Part shown: positions 36,671-45,001 of the stretch, piece after piece
Layout of the letters: the number at the start of each line of letters is the position of its first letter
How positions within the stretch are numbered: the stretch's first letter is position 1
Source of the DNA: Chryseobacterium arthrosphaerae
GTDB lineage: Bacteria; Bacteroidota; Bacteroidia; Flavobacteriales; Weeksellaceae
Length of the DNA stretch: 64,000 nucleotides
Assembly: GCF_001684965.1 (NCBI RefSeq)
Contig: NZ_MAYG01000001.1
Location: forward strand, 1,674,001 to 1,738,000
Direction: 5' to 3'
The notes under the pieces: model-generated
What the model was told of the DNA's origin: nothing
The model's database searches: none
What the model saw: only the letters and a program-made list of their open reading frames with translations
Position numbers and translations under genes: made by a program

Positions 36671-37181
36671 TATATTTGCACAAACTAAACCATTTTATAT
36701 ATTAAAAACACTCTTTAAGTTGAAAAAATGAAGCCCGGTTCTGATAGTTTAGTATGTAATTAAGGATAAAAAACAGCGTTCGGACACAAGGAAATCAGAT
36801 TCTTGTTCAAGAATAAAAGTTAGTTCGCCGGAAAATGGCCGTTTCTGTAAAAAGATAGACCCTTTTCCAATTCCGAAGGATGAATGCTGAGCCTAAACAT
36901 GCACCAATCAGGATCCCAGATTTCGGGTTGAAGTCGGAAAGCCTTTACAGCCTGAAAGCTGTGAAGACCGGATGGTTCTTCCGTAAGATGGTTTCCCTCA
37001 GTTTAAAAATGCTTCAGACAGCAATATCATGAAGCAAAACAAAGTGATTATTTGACACTATTGATGATGAGGTAATTGCAGCGGTAAAAAAACTGCAATA
37101 AAACAATTTTGAAAACCGATCACTAAGGTAAAAACACTAAATGTAGCAGTATCATTAGATTTTCTAATGGTACTGTTTTTT
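36671..37181 (+). ncRNA. Long form of the tetR-divergent unit
   Basis: It begins like units 1 and 2 (TATATTTGCACAAACTAAA-type start) and ends with the same box CACTAAGGTAAAAACACTAA (37121-37140) and the terminator CAGTATCATTAGA / TCTAATGGTACTG (37147-37159 with 37163-37175) plus T-run. Between them are about 430 extra bases with only short interrupted frames, which may be remains of a gene once controlled by this operator. No family could be recognised in the fragments. Confidence 0.45.
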
Positions 37182-37480
37182 ATTTCATTTCATTTGTAGG
37201 AGCACTGCCCTATTTGAGATTTTTTTATCACACATTTTTTATTAAAAAAAATAAATTAATCCCGTATATTTGAAACTGATATATAAAATCCGAGTACATT
37301 ATATAAAATCGTATTACCTATTGAATTGATTATCTATCTGTTTCAATGTTTACAGATTCTTTATGATTCTGCATTATAATAATTGAATGATACCACATAA
37401 TTAAATTATGGGAATAATCTATTAAAAATGAGCTGTGATTTGATATAATTAAACTTATATTTACCAAAATTTAAAATTAA
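37182..37480. other. Gene-free AT-rich gap
   Basis: No frame, RNA or strong palindrome was recognised. A TATATTTA sequence about 25 bases before the next ATG may be a weak -7 element. Confidence 0.4.
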
Positions 37481-37840
37481 ATGAACTATAAGCTTGAGCT
37501 CAATACTCAGGAGCCTAATTCTAAAATTGTTTTTCACAATATTCTATTTGACTCATTTAAAATCAATATAATTGAAAGGTACATCGGCTCTATGAAAGCA
37601 CGTCCGGTATTATGTGAGGTTTTATTCAAAGTAAGAACTTTAGACAATGAACTTATTACCAGAAGGGATGGTAATATGAGAGTAAAAATAAAAGGAGATC
37701 AGTTTGATACGTATCAGGAACTGTCAAGAAAGCTGGGTTCTTATGAGTATAAGAATAAACTGATCAACAGAAAAGAAGTTGACCAGGATTATGTACACTT
37801 TATTCTGAGCCTGGTTATTTCTAATTATGATCTTAATTAA
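37481..37840 (+). CDS. Hypothetical protein, unknown
   Basis: A 119-residue soluble protein beginning MNYKLELNTQEPNSKIVFHN. It is mixed alpha/beta with a lysine/arginine-rich middle (TRRDGNMRVKIKGDQFDTYQ) and a hydrophobic C-terminal helix (VHFILSLVISNYDLN). No signal peptide and no recognised family. It stands alone between the TetR array and the T9SS protein gene. It could be a small accessory or regulatory protein, but nothing in context indicates a function. Confidence 0.5.
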   Translation: MNYKLELNTQEPNSKIVFHNILFDSFKINIIERYIGSMKARPVLCEVLFKVRTLDNELITRRDGNMRVKIKGDQFDTYQELSRKLGSYEYKNKLINRKEVDQDYVHFILSLVISNYDLN

Positions 37841-38175
37841 TCCGGAATTATCATTTCATTCCGTTGTATTACTGCATTGTTTTCAAGCTGATGACGCTAC
37901 AAACAGATTCAGCTGGAAATAAATTATACTTCAAAGACTTAACAATTCTTTACTGAAATTAAACCTTATTTCTTAGATAGACCTCTATAATCTATCTAAG
38001 AAATAAGTTCGCTTTATGACAGCAGCACTATCTCTGATTTTCTATCTGTGAGATAAAGAACAGAGATTTAGATCATAGCTTTATCCAATACCTTTAGCTG
38101 GTATAAAATGTGATCATTCTTCACTCCATAAATCCATTACCGATTACACACCAAATGTTTTAGATTATCTTGTTA
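37841..38175. other. Intergenic region with long inverted repeat
   Basis: A perfect 16-bp inverted repeat CTTATTTCTTAGATAG / CTATCTAAGAAATAAG (37965-37980 with 37992-38007, 11-base loop) lies in the gap. It lacks a T-run on the plus strand, so termination is uncertain. Confidence 0.6.
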
Positions 38176-38183
38176 TAATTTTG
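38176..38183 (+). promoter_or_regulatory. -7 element of T9SS protein gene
   Basis: TAATTTTG fits TAnnTTTG, 41 bases before the ATG at 38225. Confidence 0.45.
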
Positions 38184-38224
38184 ATTACTTTCGTCATGAA
38201 AAAACAATAACCTAAAACTTATTC

Positions 38225-39853
38225 ATGAAAAGAATTTTTCTTATTTCATCACTTATTTTAGCAGGCAAGGTATTGAATGCACAGCAGGCTCCTTCTATTG
38301 AATGGGCAGTTTGCCTGGGAGGAATAGGATTTGAATCTGCAGCCACCAACTTCAATAATGCCGGCGAATTTGGTTTACAGGTCCTGCGTACCCCCGATGG
38401 CGGATATGTAGTGGCAGGAAGTACAGATGCTAACAGCGGATATGTAACCGGTGTGCATGGGAACAACCCGGATATGTGGGTCGTGAAAACGGATCAGAAC
38501 GGAAATTTCCAATGGCAGAAAGCATTGGGAGGAAGCGGCTTTGATGAAGCAGCAGCTATTACACTTACCAGTGACGGAGGTTACCTTTTGGCCGGCAGTT
38601 CTACCATAGACAACGGTGATGTACTTAATTATTTTGGCGCTACAGACGTCTGGATCGCAAAATTAGACGCCACAGGAAATAAGATGTGGACTAACAACAT
38701 GGGATCTACCGGAACTGAAATGGCCTATTCTGTTCAACAGACCTCTGATGGAGGTTTCATTATTGCAGGTACTACCAGTGGAAATAATTATGATGTATCA
38801 GGCCATCATGGCATATGGTCAAGCTATGACATGTGGATCGTGAAAACCAATTCAACCGGAAATATCGAATGGCAAAAATGTTTGGGAGGAGATGGTAATG
38901 AAGTAGCCTACTCTATACAGCAAACCTCAGACGGTGGCTATATTGTGGGTGGTTTTTCGCAAACTAATAACAATGGTGATGTTACAGGAAATCATTCTTA
39001 CTGGGATGCTAATGACTGGGCATATAAACCCTCACGAGATGCCTGGGTAGTCAAATTAAATTCAACTGGGGCTATACAATGGCAAAAGAGCCTGGGGGGA
39101 AGCGGAGAAGATGTGGCCAGCTCAATTCAGCAGACAACAGACGGCGGATACATTCTGGCAGGATTTTCCGATTCTGTTAACGGCGATGTTACCGGTAATC
39201 ATGGAAAGCATGATTTCTGGATTACGAAAATAAATGCAAACGGCTCATTGGTATGGCAAAAAAGCCTGGGAGGAAGCAAATCTGATAAGGCCTATTCTAT
39301 CAAGCAGACTCCTGACGGAGGCTATGTTGCTACAGGCTATTCATTTTCTGCGGACGGGAATGTTACAGATCATCACGGAACTGATACAGGTCATGATTAT
39401 TGGGTGGTAAGATTAAATACATCCGGAGATCTGATGTGGAGTAAATCTTTAGGAGGCACCTATGGAGATACTGCTTTTTCTTTAGATCTGACGCCTGACG
39501 GAGGATATGTAGTAGCAGGTTCCACTTCTTCAAGAGATGGTGATGTGGTGGGCCTTCACCAAAATGTTGACGCTACAGATTTCTGGCTGGTAAAACTAGG
39601 TGCCGGAACTTTAAACACACAAGACAGCAAAGCCGCAACGGCTATCTCAGTCTATCCCAATCCGATAAGAGATAAGGCTTTTTTCTCTGAAAATCTTAAT
39701 GATATTCAGGTTTCAACATTGGAAGGAAGTATTGTATTAACTCAATCAGGCGGTCAATATATAGATATGCAGGGCCTTCCTGCTTCCGTTTATATCCTGA
39801 AAGGAGTGCAGAAAAATGGAAATATGATTACAAAGAAGATTATCAAGGAATAA
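38225..39853 (+). CDS. T9SS-secreted repeat protein
   Basis: A 542-residue protein with signal peptide MKRIFLISSLILAGKVLNAQ. Residues about 40-450 hold seven to eight repeats of roughly 55-60 residues with the pattern DGGYIVAGS--GDVTGNHG--D-W--K-N--G---WQK-LGGSG-D-A-SIQQT, which should fold as a beta-propeller-like surface domain. The last 75 residues are a type A type IX sorting domain (AISVYPNPIRDKAFF to GMITKKIIKE-type end, here GNMITKKIIKE). In this family the domain directs export across the outer membrane and attachment or release by a sortase. The binding partner of the repeat domain is unknown. A strong terminator follows. Confidence 0.93.
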   Translation: MKRIFLISSLILAGKVLNAQQAPSIEWAVCLGGIGFESAATNFNNAGEFGLQVLRTPDGGYVVAGSTDANSGYVTGVHGNNPDMWVVKTDQNGNFQWQKALGGSGFDEAAAITLTSDGGYLLAGSSTIDNGDVLNYFGATDVWIAKLDATGNKMWTNNMGSTGTEMAYSVQQTSDGGFIIAGTTSGNNYDVSGHHGIWSSYDMWIVKTNSTGNIEWQKCLGGDGNEVAYSIQQTSDGGYIVGGFSQTNNNGDVTGNHSYWDANDWAYKPSRDAWVVKLNSTGAIQWQKSLGGSGEDVASSIQQTTDGGYILAGFSDSVNGDVTGNHGKHDFWITKINANGSLVWQKSLGGSKSDKAYSIKQTPDGGYVATGYSFSADGNVTDHHGTDTGHDYWVVRLNTSGDLMWSKSLGGTYGDTAFSLDLTPDGGYVVAGSTSSRDGDVVGLHQNVDATDFWLVKLGAGTLNTQDSKAATAISVYPNPIRDKAFFSENLNDIQVSTLEGSIVLTQSGGQYIDMQGLPASVYILKGVQKNGNMITKKIIKE

Positions 39854-39874
39854 CTGATCTCTTCTTTATCAATT

Positions 39875-39913
39875 AAAATAAATCTCCGGCTCTTCGAGCC
39901 GGAGATTTATTTT
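39875..39913. terminator. Strong bidirectional terminator
   Basis: A perfect 18-bp stem (39875-39892 with 39896-39913), core ATCTCCGGCTC / GAGCCGGAGAT with a cTTCg loop and T-runs on both strands, between two convergent genes. Confidence 0.9.
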
Positions 39914-39943
39914 ATAATGCTGTACCCAAATACCATCTGAATA

Positions 39944-40807
39944 TTATGGATGGCGATGTGCATATATTACTTCCCCCAACAGATTCCCAGGAGCCGGGCC
40001 ACCCAGATAGATGACCTTTATATCATCATGATAAGCCACGCGGGTAATATCTGGTGGAGTAACATATATTCCCCATTTAATATATCCATGCTGACCGCCA
40101 AGTCCGGTACCGGAATAGGTCCTGTAATTCTCTTTATGGTCCACTAAAATATAATCATTCTGAGCAGGGAGCTTCATATATGTTTTCATATATCCAGTTG
40201 CCGTATCTGTCCATTTTACATCTATCCTGAAATGAATCCATTGATTGATGTATGGTCTGATATCAGGAATAATATCGGTAACAGGAACATTATTTTCTAC
40301 AGCAAATCTCAGCCGCATTGCATTTCGCTGGGTTCTGACCTGAAGCGGAACTCCTGCCCCGCCGGAAATTTTCAACTGGAAAATATTGGTCTCATTAGTT
40401 GGGTCTCCTGCTTTCCAGGGTGTCCAGTCTTTCAGTAAGACACTAAATTCATACCGGCGTTCATCACCCGGTAAAAAACGGGCAGCCTTGAACCGGTCCG
40501 CATCACTCTCGCTTCTCCAGTTATCATTGGAATAATATCCCTGATCCCCATACACTACTTTATGGGCAACAGCATGACTTCCTGTAGCGCCGGGCTGCAC
40601 CATATAAACGGCATCCGAAGCAGTGGCATTAGTAAGATTCACTCCTGTAATACCGGAATTCAGGGTATTATTTTCATAATTTACATTCAGCAATACCTCT
40701 CCAGGCGATTGTGCCAATAGTTTCCCGGATAAAAGCACCATGAAGAGGATGACCACATCTTTTTTATTTACTATAAATAAAAGATTCAATCTGTTTTTGC
40801 CAGTCAT
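39944..40807 (-). CDS. Polysaccharide lyase-like exported protein
   Basis: A 287-residue protein with an N-terminal hydrophobic signal (VVILFMVLLSGKLLAQ; processing after LLAQ). The mature part reads as the heparin lyase I / alginate-lyase type jelly roll (Polysacc_lyase): RYEFSVLLKDWTPWKAGDPT, NIFQLKISGG, YINQWIHFRIDVKWTD and a terminal HGYIKWGIYVTPPDITRVAYHDD (given as HGYIKWGIY and ITRVAYHDDIKV). These enzymes cleave acidic polysaccharides by beta-elimination; the substrate is not evident. The start at 40807 gives a 33-residue leader, longer than usual, so an internal start is possible. Confidence 0.8.
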   Translation of the reverse strand: MTGKNRLNLLFIVNKKDVVILFMVLLSGKLLAQSPGEVLLNVNYENNTLNSGITGVNLTNATASDAVYMVQPGATGSHAVAHKVVYGDQGYYSNDNWRSESDADRFKAARFLPGDERRYEFSVLLKDWTPWKAGDPTNETNIFQLKISGGAGVPLQVRTQRNAMRLRFAVENNVPVTDIIPDIRPYINQWIHFRIDVKWTDTATGYMKTYMKLPAQNDYILVDHKENYRTYSGTGLGGQHGYIKWGIYVTPPDITRVAYHDDIKVIYLGGPAPGNLLGEVIYAHRHP

Positions 40808-40823
40808 TTATATTTCAATTTTA

Positions 40824-41381
40824 TTATTTCTTATCAGTATTTTCCCGAATAAAATTCAAACTCATTTTTCTTCCTAATCCTTTTTCTGCATAGGTCAGAA
40901 TATCATGTATCTTAGCCAGAAAACAATAGTCCTCAATTTGATTTATTTTACGCAAGCTTAAACCGGATCTGACAACAAATTCTTTTTTTGAACACAGGCG
41001 CATTTCTTTCAGTTTTAAACCAATAATAAAAGACTGATACTCATAATCAAAAATATCCTGCTTTAAATTTAATTCCTCAAGGAGCATTTTTTTCAGTTCT
41101 TCCCAATGATCTTTAGCTTTATCATCAGGTTTATTGAACACATCTTCCGGTATTGAAAAAATAAACCGGGTGTAATGTACATAAAACGGCGTCCGGATAT
41201 GCTTATCAAAACCTCTATTCTGATAGTCCGGGTAGGTCCCAAAATCGGTATTGTATTCTATGCTTTCGTAAAGATAAAAATCTGCCTCCACCATAAACAG
41301 CATCCTTTTTTGTTTATTGATATCCAAAGATTTTAAATACTTTAGGAAGTCTTCCATTGAAAAATTATAATATGGATTCAT
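40824..41381 (-). CDS. Hypothetical protein with C-terminal HTH-like region
   Basis: A 185-residue cytoplasmic protein. The first 110 residues are helical and acidic with no recognised family (MEDFLKYLKSLDINKQKRML). Residues about 125-180 resemble an XRE-type helix-turn-helix that has drifted (LKLKEMRLCSKKEFVVRSGL, then SLRKINQIEDYCFLAKIHDI), so DNA binding is possible. It lies 17 bases upstream of the lyase gene on the same strand, so the two are probably co-transcribed and it may regulate it. Confidence 0.55.
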   Translation of the reverse strand: MNPYYNFSMEDFLKYLKSLDINKQKRMLFMVEADFYLYESIEYNTDFGTYPDYQNRGFDKHIRTPFYVHYTRFIFSIPEDVFNKPDDKAKDHWEELKKMLLEELNLKQDIFDYEYQSFIIGLKLKEMRLCSKKEFVVRSGLSLRKINQIEDYCFLAKIHDILTYAEKGLGRKMSLNFIRENTDKK

Positions 41382-41733
41382 CAGGATAATTTATTGAGTT
41401 TAAAAGTAAGCAATAGGCAATGTGAAATTAACAAATAAAACTTTATGATAGCCACAAAAATTATAAAGGCCTTTTGTTCAATTCAGTACATTGAGACTGA
41501 TGCCGGAGAAAAGTTCACATAAGATGAAAATTAAAAATTTTTCATAAAAGCTTCCAGGCAGAATAAATCCAGTCAGAATAAAATTGCAAAACCAGCAGCG
41601 GATTGGCCAGTAAAAAAGCTCCCCTTCAAAGGGAAGCTTAACAAAATCGAGTAAAAATGACGTTTAATCATTTCAAAATTATCAAATCTGTTTTTCCTGT
41701 CTTATGATGACAGTCATAGAAAACAGATCCAGA
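41382..41733. other. Gap with terminator of the DUF4142 gene
   Basis: About 350 bases without a frame. A hairpin AAGCTCCCCTT / AAGGGAAGCTT (one mismatch, about 41617-41639) preceded by an A-run (41612-41617) is a likely terminator for the minus-strand DUF4142 gene, about 95 bases beyond its stop. Confidence 0.6.
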
Positions 41734-42342
41734 TTATTTTACGGCACTTTTAGCTTTTTCCGATTCTTTCAGGTGATGTTCCAGCGTTGGGAGCGTTTTT
41801 CCTGCAAAAGATTTTAAAGCGGCATCCTTTCCTTCGGCAGCTTCTTTCTTAAATTCTTCTATATCTTCCTTATGGTCGCTTACCATCAGATCTGTATATT
41901 TTTTATCAAAGTCAGCCCCTTTTTTAGCTTTCAGCTCGTCATACATTTTCTGTTTTTCTACATCAAGGCCTGTGGGTAAGGTATAAGCTGCTGCCGAAGC
42001 CCACTTCTTCAGTTCATCGTTTGCTTTGGTGTGGTCTGTAACCATCATAGCACCTAAAGATTTTACCGTTGAGTTTGCAGCATTGGTTTCAGCCAGTTTT
42101 CCCATCATCACTTCCATAAGTCCTCCTTTAGCTGCAGCATCTGCAAACTTTTTATCCTGATCGCTAAGGGCATTGGCCGTGTCTGTGGTATTGGACATTT
42201 TTGCAGAATCGCTTACCGTCATTCCTGATTCAGCCGGAGGAGACATTGTGGTGTTTTCCGCAGTCTTATCAGACGGTGTTTCATTTTTTTTGCAGGCAGT
42301 CAAAGCAGCCAGTGCAAAAATTGTTACAACAAAATTTTTCAT
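41734..42342 (-). CDS. DUF4142 lipoprotein
   Basis: A 202-residue lipoprotein (MKNFVVTIFALAALTAC, lipobox LTAC) with a Thr/Ser/Pro-rich linker to about residue 58 and then the helical DUF4142 domain, ferritin-like in fold: KKFADAAAKGGLMEVMMGKL, SLGAMMVTDHTKANDELKKW, YTDLMVSDHKEDIEEFKKEA and LPTLEHHLKESEKAK. The paired histidines and acids are those conserved in the family. Its function is unknown; many members are linked to envelope stress. It is monocistronic. Confidence 0.92.
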   Translation of the reverse strand: MKNFVVTIFALAALTACKKNETPSDKTAENTTMSPPAESGMTVSDSAKMSNTTDTANALSDQDKKFADAAAKGGLMEVMMGKLAETNAANSTVKSLGAMMVTDHTKANDELKKWASAAAYTLPTGLDVEKQKMYDELKAKKGADFDKKYTDLMVSDHKEDIEEFKKEAAEGKDAALKSFAGKTLPTLEHHLKESEKAKSAVK

Positions 42343-42490
42343 AATAATAAATTTAAAGTGGTGTTATCAATAAAAGTCAATGTGACTTCTGTATATAAGG
42401 CAACAATTTATCTGCCAAAGACATATGACAGCAATACCACTTCAAATGATACAATATGATCAGTAAATATTGAATAAGTCTAAAACACGC

Positions 42491-43096
42491 TTAATGAACC
42501 CATCTGAACGTAAGATTAATGCGCTCTTTCATCGGGGTTACAGATTTTGCAATGCGGTGTTCCCAGTGCTCCTGAAGATCACCTTTCATGATGAGTAACG
42601 AACCATGAGGCAATGGCAGGCTGTATTTACTCTGATGATGATCTTTTTTCCGGAAATCAAAATTCCGGGTTTCTCCCAGACTTACAGATGCAATGACCGG
42701 GCGTTTTCCGTATCTGCTCTCCCTGTCGCTGTGCCAGGCAACGGAATCATTTTGGTTCCGGTACAGATTAAGTAAGACAGAATTGAACTGATATCCGAAT
42801 TCCTTTTCTATTTTTTGTTTTAATGCAAGGAGCTCCGGTGTCCAGGAGGTAACATCCAATTCGTCCTCCCTTAAAGGATAAGTTTTTCCCGGATCACCAT
42901 ACCATGCTGTTAAACGGGGTGTAAGGACCGTTTTATCATACATTTTCTGAGTACGCTGCTTCCATGGAGCCGTTTCAAGAAGAATGTCCTTAAGCTGATC
43001 AGCCTCTTTCCGGGTCAGGAAATGTTCTTTATACTCCAAAAGGTCTTTCGGAAATTCATATAAATCTTCTGAATCAAATAAACTTAGCTGTCCCAT
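42491..43096 (-). CDS. alkB: AlkB-type 2OG-Fe(II) dioxygenase
   Basis: A 201-residue protein. The iron ligands are H122 and D124 (in WHSDRE) and H180 (in HWEHRIAKS). R192 and R198 (in ERINLTFRWV) are the 2-oxoglutarate and substrate arginines of the AlkB family. VSLGETRNFDFRKK matches the nucleotide-recognition strand. The likely role is oxidative demethylation of alkylated DNA or RNA. It lies 111 bases after the MarR stop at the end of the photolyase-hemH-MarR group, which supports a DNA-damage context. Confidence 0.92.
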   Translation of the reverse strand: MGQLSLFDSEDLYEFPKDLLEYKEHFLTRKEADQLKDILLETAPWKQRTQKMYDKTVLTPRLTAWYGDPGKTYPLREDELDVTSWTPELLALKQKIEKEFGYQFNSVLLNLYRNQNDSVAWHSDRESRYGKRPVIASVSLGETRNFDFRKKDHHQSKYSLPLPHGSLLIMKGDLQEHWEHRIAKSVTPMKERINLTFRWVH

Positions 43097-43207
43097 GTTT
43101 TCTTAAACCGTTTTAAAAGATGTGCAAGCTACAAAATCACCAAAGTCTTTAGAAAGCTCAAACAAGATGAAAACCAAAGATTTTCACAAAACTTAAGGAT
43201 CTAACTC

Positions 43208-43876
43208 TTAAAATGTATACTCATCATATATGGTACTGATCAGCTGATCAGAATGGATGTTCCGTGAAAAAATAGGATAATGGAAACGATCCAGTTTATT
43301 AAGGATCCGGATAAGCTCCATCTTTTCGTTATGAGTAAGATTTCCGGCAACGATATTCGTGGCCTGCCGGATTTTTTCCATTTGTTTTTCCAGGATCATC
43401 AGTCCTCTTTCAGTAATGCGGATCAATTTGCTGCGTTTATCCAGGTCAGAGTCTGTCTGTTCAATAAGTCCCAGACGCAGAAGTCTTGCAATAATAAGCA
43501 TACCTACGGGCTTATCATGAATATTCTTTTTGATAAGCGCCATCTTGGTCATTTCCCCGAAAGCTTTCAGATTGATTAAATAAATAAAATCTTCCTGGGT
43601 AGAAAATTCAGAATCCGAGATGGCAGATTTGGAGTAAGTTTTTGCATATCTGTTGAGATGAACGAGTAATGTACTTATGGCACTTTCCGGAGTCCTTCCA
43701 TTTTCCTTACCTTCCCAGTACGGTTCTTCAGGATGGCTCTCTTCAGCAGACTCTTTATCAGAAATCCATGCTTTAAAACCCTGAATGGTTCCCGGGTACA
43801 GATCAGGAGAAGCATTGATTTCAGCTTCAAATTCTTCCAGAAGATCTACACAATCTTTGATCAGCGTATAATTCAT
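43208..43876 (-). CDS. MarR family regulator linked to photolyase
   Basis: A 222-residue protein, longer than usual MarR (about 150) because of an N-terminal extension of about 60 residues. The winged helix runs from IYLINLKAFGEMTKMALIKK to the wing DKRSKLIRITERGLMILEKQ. It is clearly homologous to the regulator at 62134-62790 that heads the carotenoid operon (matching RYAKTYS, QEDFIYLI, MTKM-LI--N-H). Its promoter TATATTTG (43901-43894) is flanked by ATATAC/GTATAT arms, so autoregulation is likely. It follows hemH by 60 bases. Confidence 0.88.
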   Translation of the reverse strand: MNYTLIKDCVDLLEEFEAEINASPDLYPGTIQGFKAWISDKESAEESHPEEPYWEGKENGRTPESAISTLLVHLNRYAKTYSKSAISDSEFSTQEDFIYLINLKAFGEMTKMALIKKNIHDKPVGMLIIARLLRLGLIEQTDSDLDKRSKLIRITERGLMILEKQMEKIRQATNIVAGNLTHNEKMELIRILNKLDRFHYPIFSRNIHSDQLISTIYDEYTF

Positions 43877-43893
43877 ATCTTTTAACTAGTTTA

Positions 43894-43921
43894 CAAATAT
43901 ACCTCATTTTAAAAGTATATC
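43894..43921 (-). promoter_or_regulatory. Promoter with AGTATAT-type inverted sites (MarR 1)
   Basis: -7 element TATATTTG at 43901-43894 on the minus strand. ATATAC (43897-43902) and GTATAT (43915-43920) on the plus strand form an inverted pair over the promoter. The same core occurs at the photolyase and carotenoid MarR promoters. Confidence 0.5.
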
Positions 43922-43936
43922 ATATTATCACAAAAA

Positions 43937-44965
43937 CTATATCAAATAGAACTGTTTAAGTTGTTCTTCACACAAGGTCTTTATGACTTCAATCCAACGG
44001 TCTTCATCATTCAGGCAAGGGATATACGTGAAGTTTTCACCTCCTGCTTCCATAAACTGTTCTTTCCCTTCAACGGAAATTTCTTCCAGGGTTTCAAGAC
44101 AATCCGAAACAAATGCCGGACAAACTACCGCAAGATTTTTAATTCCTTTTTCGGGAATGGTTTCCAATGTATGATCTGTATATGGTTCTATCCATTTATC
44201 TTTTCCCAATCTGGACTGAAAAGAAACGATGACCTTACTTTTGGGCAGTCCGAGTTTTCTGATCACCCGATCGGTGGTATTAAAACACTGGTGACGGTAG
44301 CAAAAGGCATGGCTTGGATGAGAATCTTTAGAACAGCAATCATTCATATTACATGTCTTTGTAGGGTCTGTTTTGTAAATATGCCGTTCCGGAACACCAT
44401 GGTAAGAAAATAATAAGGCATCAAAATTTTCAGGAAGCTTCTCCCGGATACTTTCTGCCAGGCAATCTGTATAAAGGTCCCGGTTGTAAAAAGGCTGTAC
44501 GTAGTTGATCCTAACACCCGGGAATTTTTTCTTTCTGACTTCTTCCGCTTTTTCAATTACGGTTTCAGTGGTGCTCATTGCATATTGCGGGTAAAGAGGA
44601 AACAGTACAATTTCTGTAACTCCTTTTTCTACCAGGTTCCTGATCCCGGTTTCAATACTTGGCTCAGCATACCTCATCCCGATCTCAACAGGGATATCTA
44701 CTTTGTTCTGCAGTTTTTTCTGTATCTTTTTGGTTATGACAATAAGCGGAGAACCTTCGTCTGTCCATACCGTTTTATAAGCTTCTGCTGATTTTGCAGG
44801 TCTTGTTTTAAGAATAATTCCCTGAACAAGAAGTGCCCGGAAGATCCAGCGGTAATCAATTACTTTTTCATCCATCAGGAATTCATCCAGATATTCTTTT
44901 ACATCTTCTACTGCAGTAGATCTCGGAGAGCCAAGATTGATCAATAAGATTCCTTTTTTAGCCAA
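43937..44965 (-). CDS. hemH: Ferrochelatase
   Basis: A 342-residue protein. Conserved blocks are KKGILLINLGSPRSTAVEDV at the start, LLFSYHGVPERH (about 190, with the catalytic histidine), VSFQSRLGKDKWIEPYTD and NLAVVCPAFVSDCLETLEEI with the metal-site glutamate. It inserts Fe(II) into protoporphyrin IX, the last step of protoheme synthesis. A cysteine group in the middle (KTCNMNDCC) resembles the region seen in other Bacteroidota enzymes. It lies 36 bases after the photolyase gene, so it is in that operon; removing phototoxic protoporphyrin fits the light-protection theme. Confidence 0.97.
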   Translation of the reverse strand: MAKKGILLINLGSPRSTAVEDVKEYLDEFLMDEKVIDYRWIFRALLVQGIILKTRPAKSAEAYKTVWTDEGSPLIVITKKIQKKLQNKVDIPVEIGMRYAEPSIETGIRNLVEKGVTEIVLFPLYPQYAMSTTETVIEKAEEVRKKKFPGVRINYVQPFYNRDLYTDCLAESIREKLPENFDALLFSYHGVPERHIYKTDPTKTCNMNDCCSKDSHPSHAFCYRHQCFNTTDRVIRKLGLPKSKVIVSFQSRLGKDKWIEPYTDHTLETIPEKGIKNLAVVCPAFVSDCLETLEEISVEGKEQFMEAGGENFTYIPCLNDEDRWIEVIKTLCEEQLKQFYLI

Positions 44966-45001
44966 TGTTGTTTATTTTATTAGTGAATGGTTATACATGC
45001 G

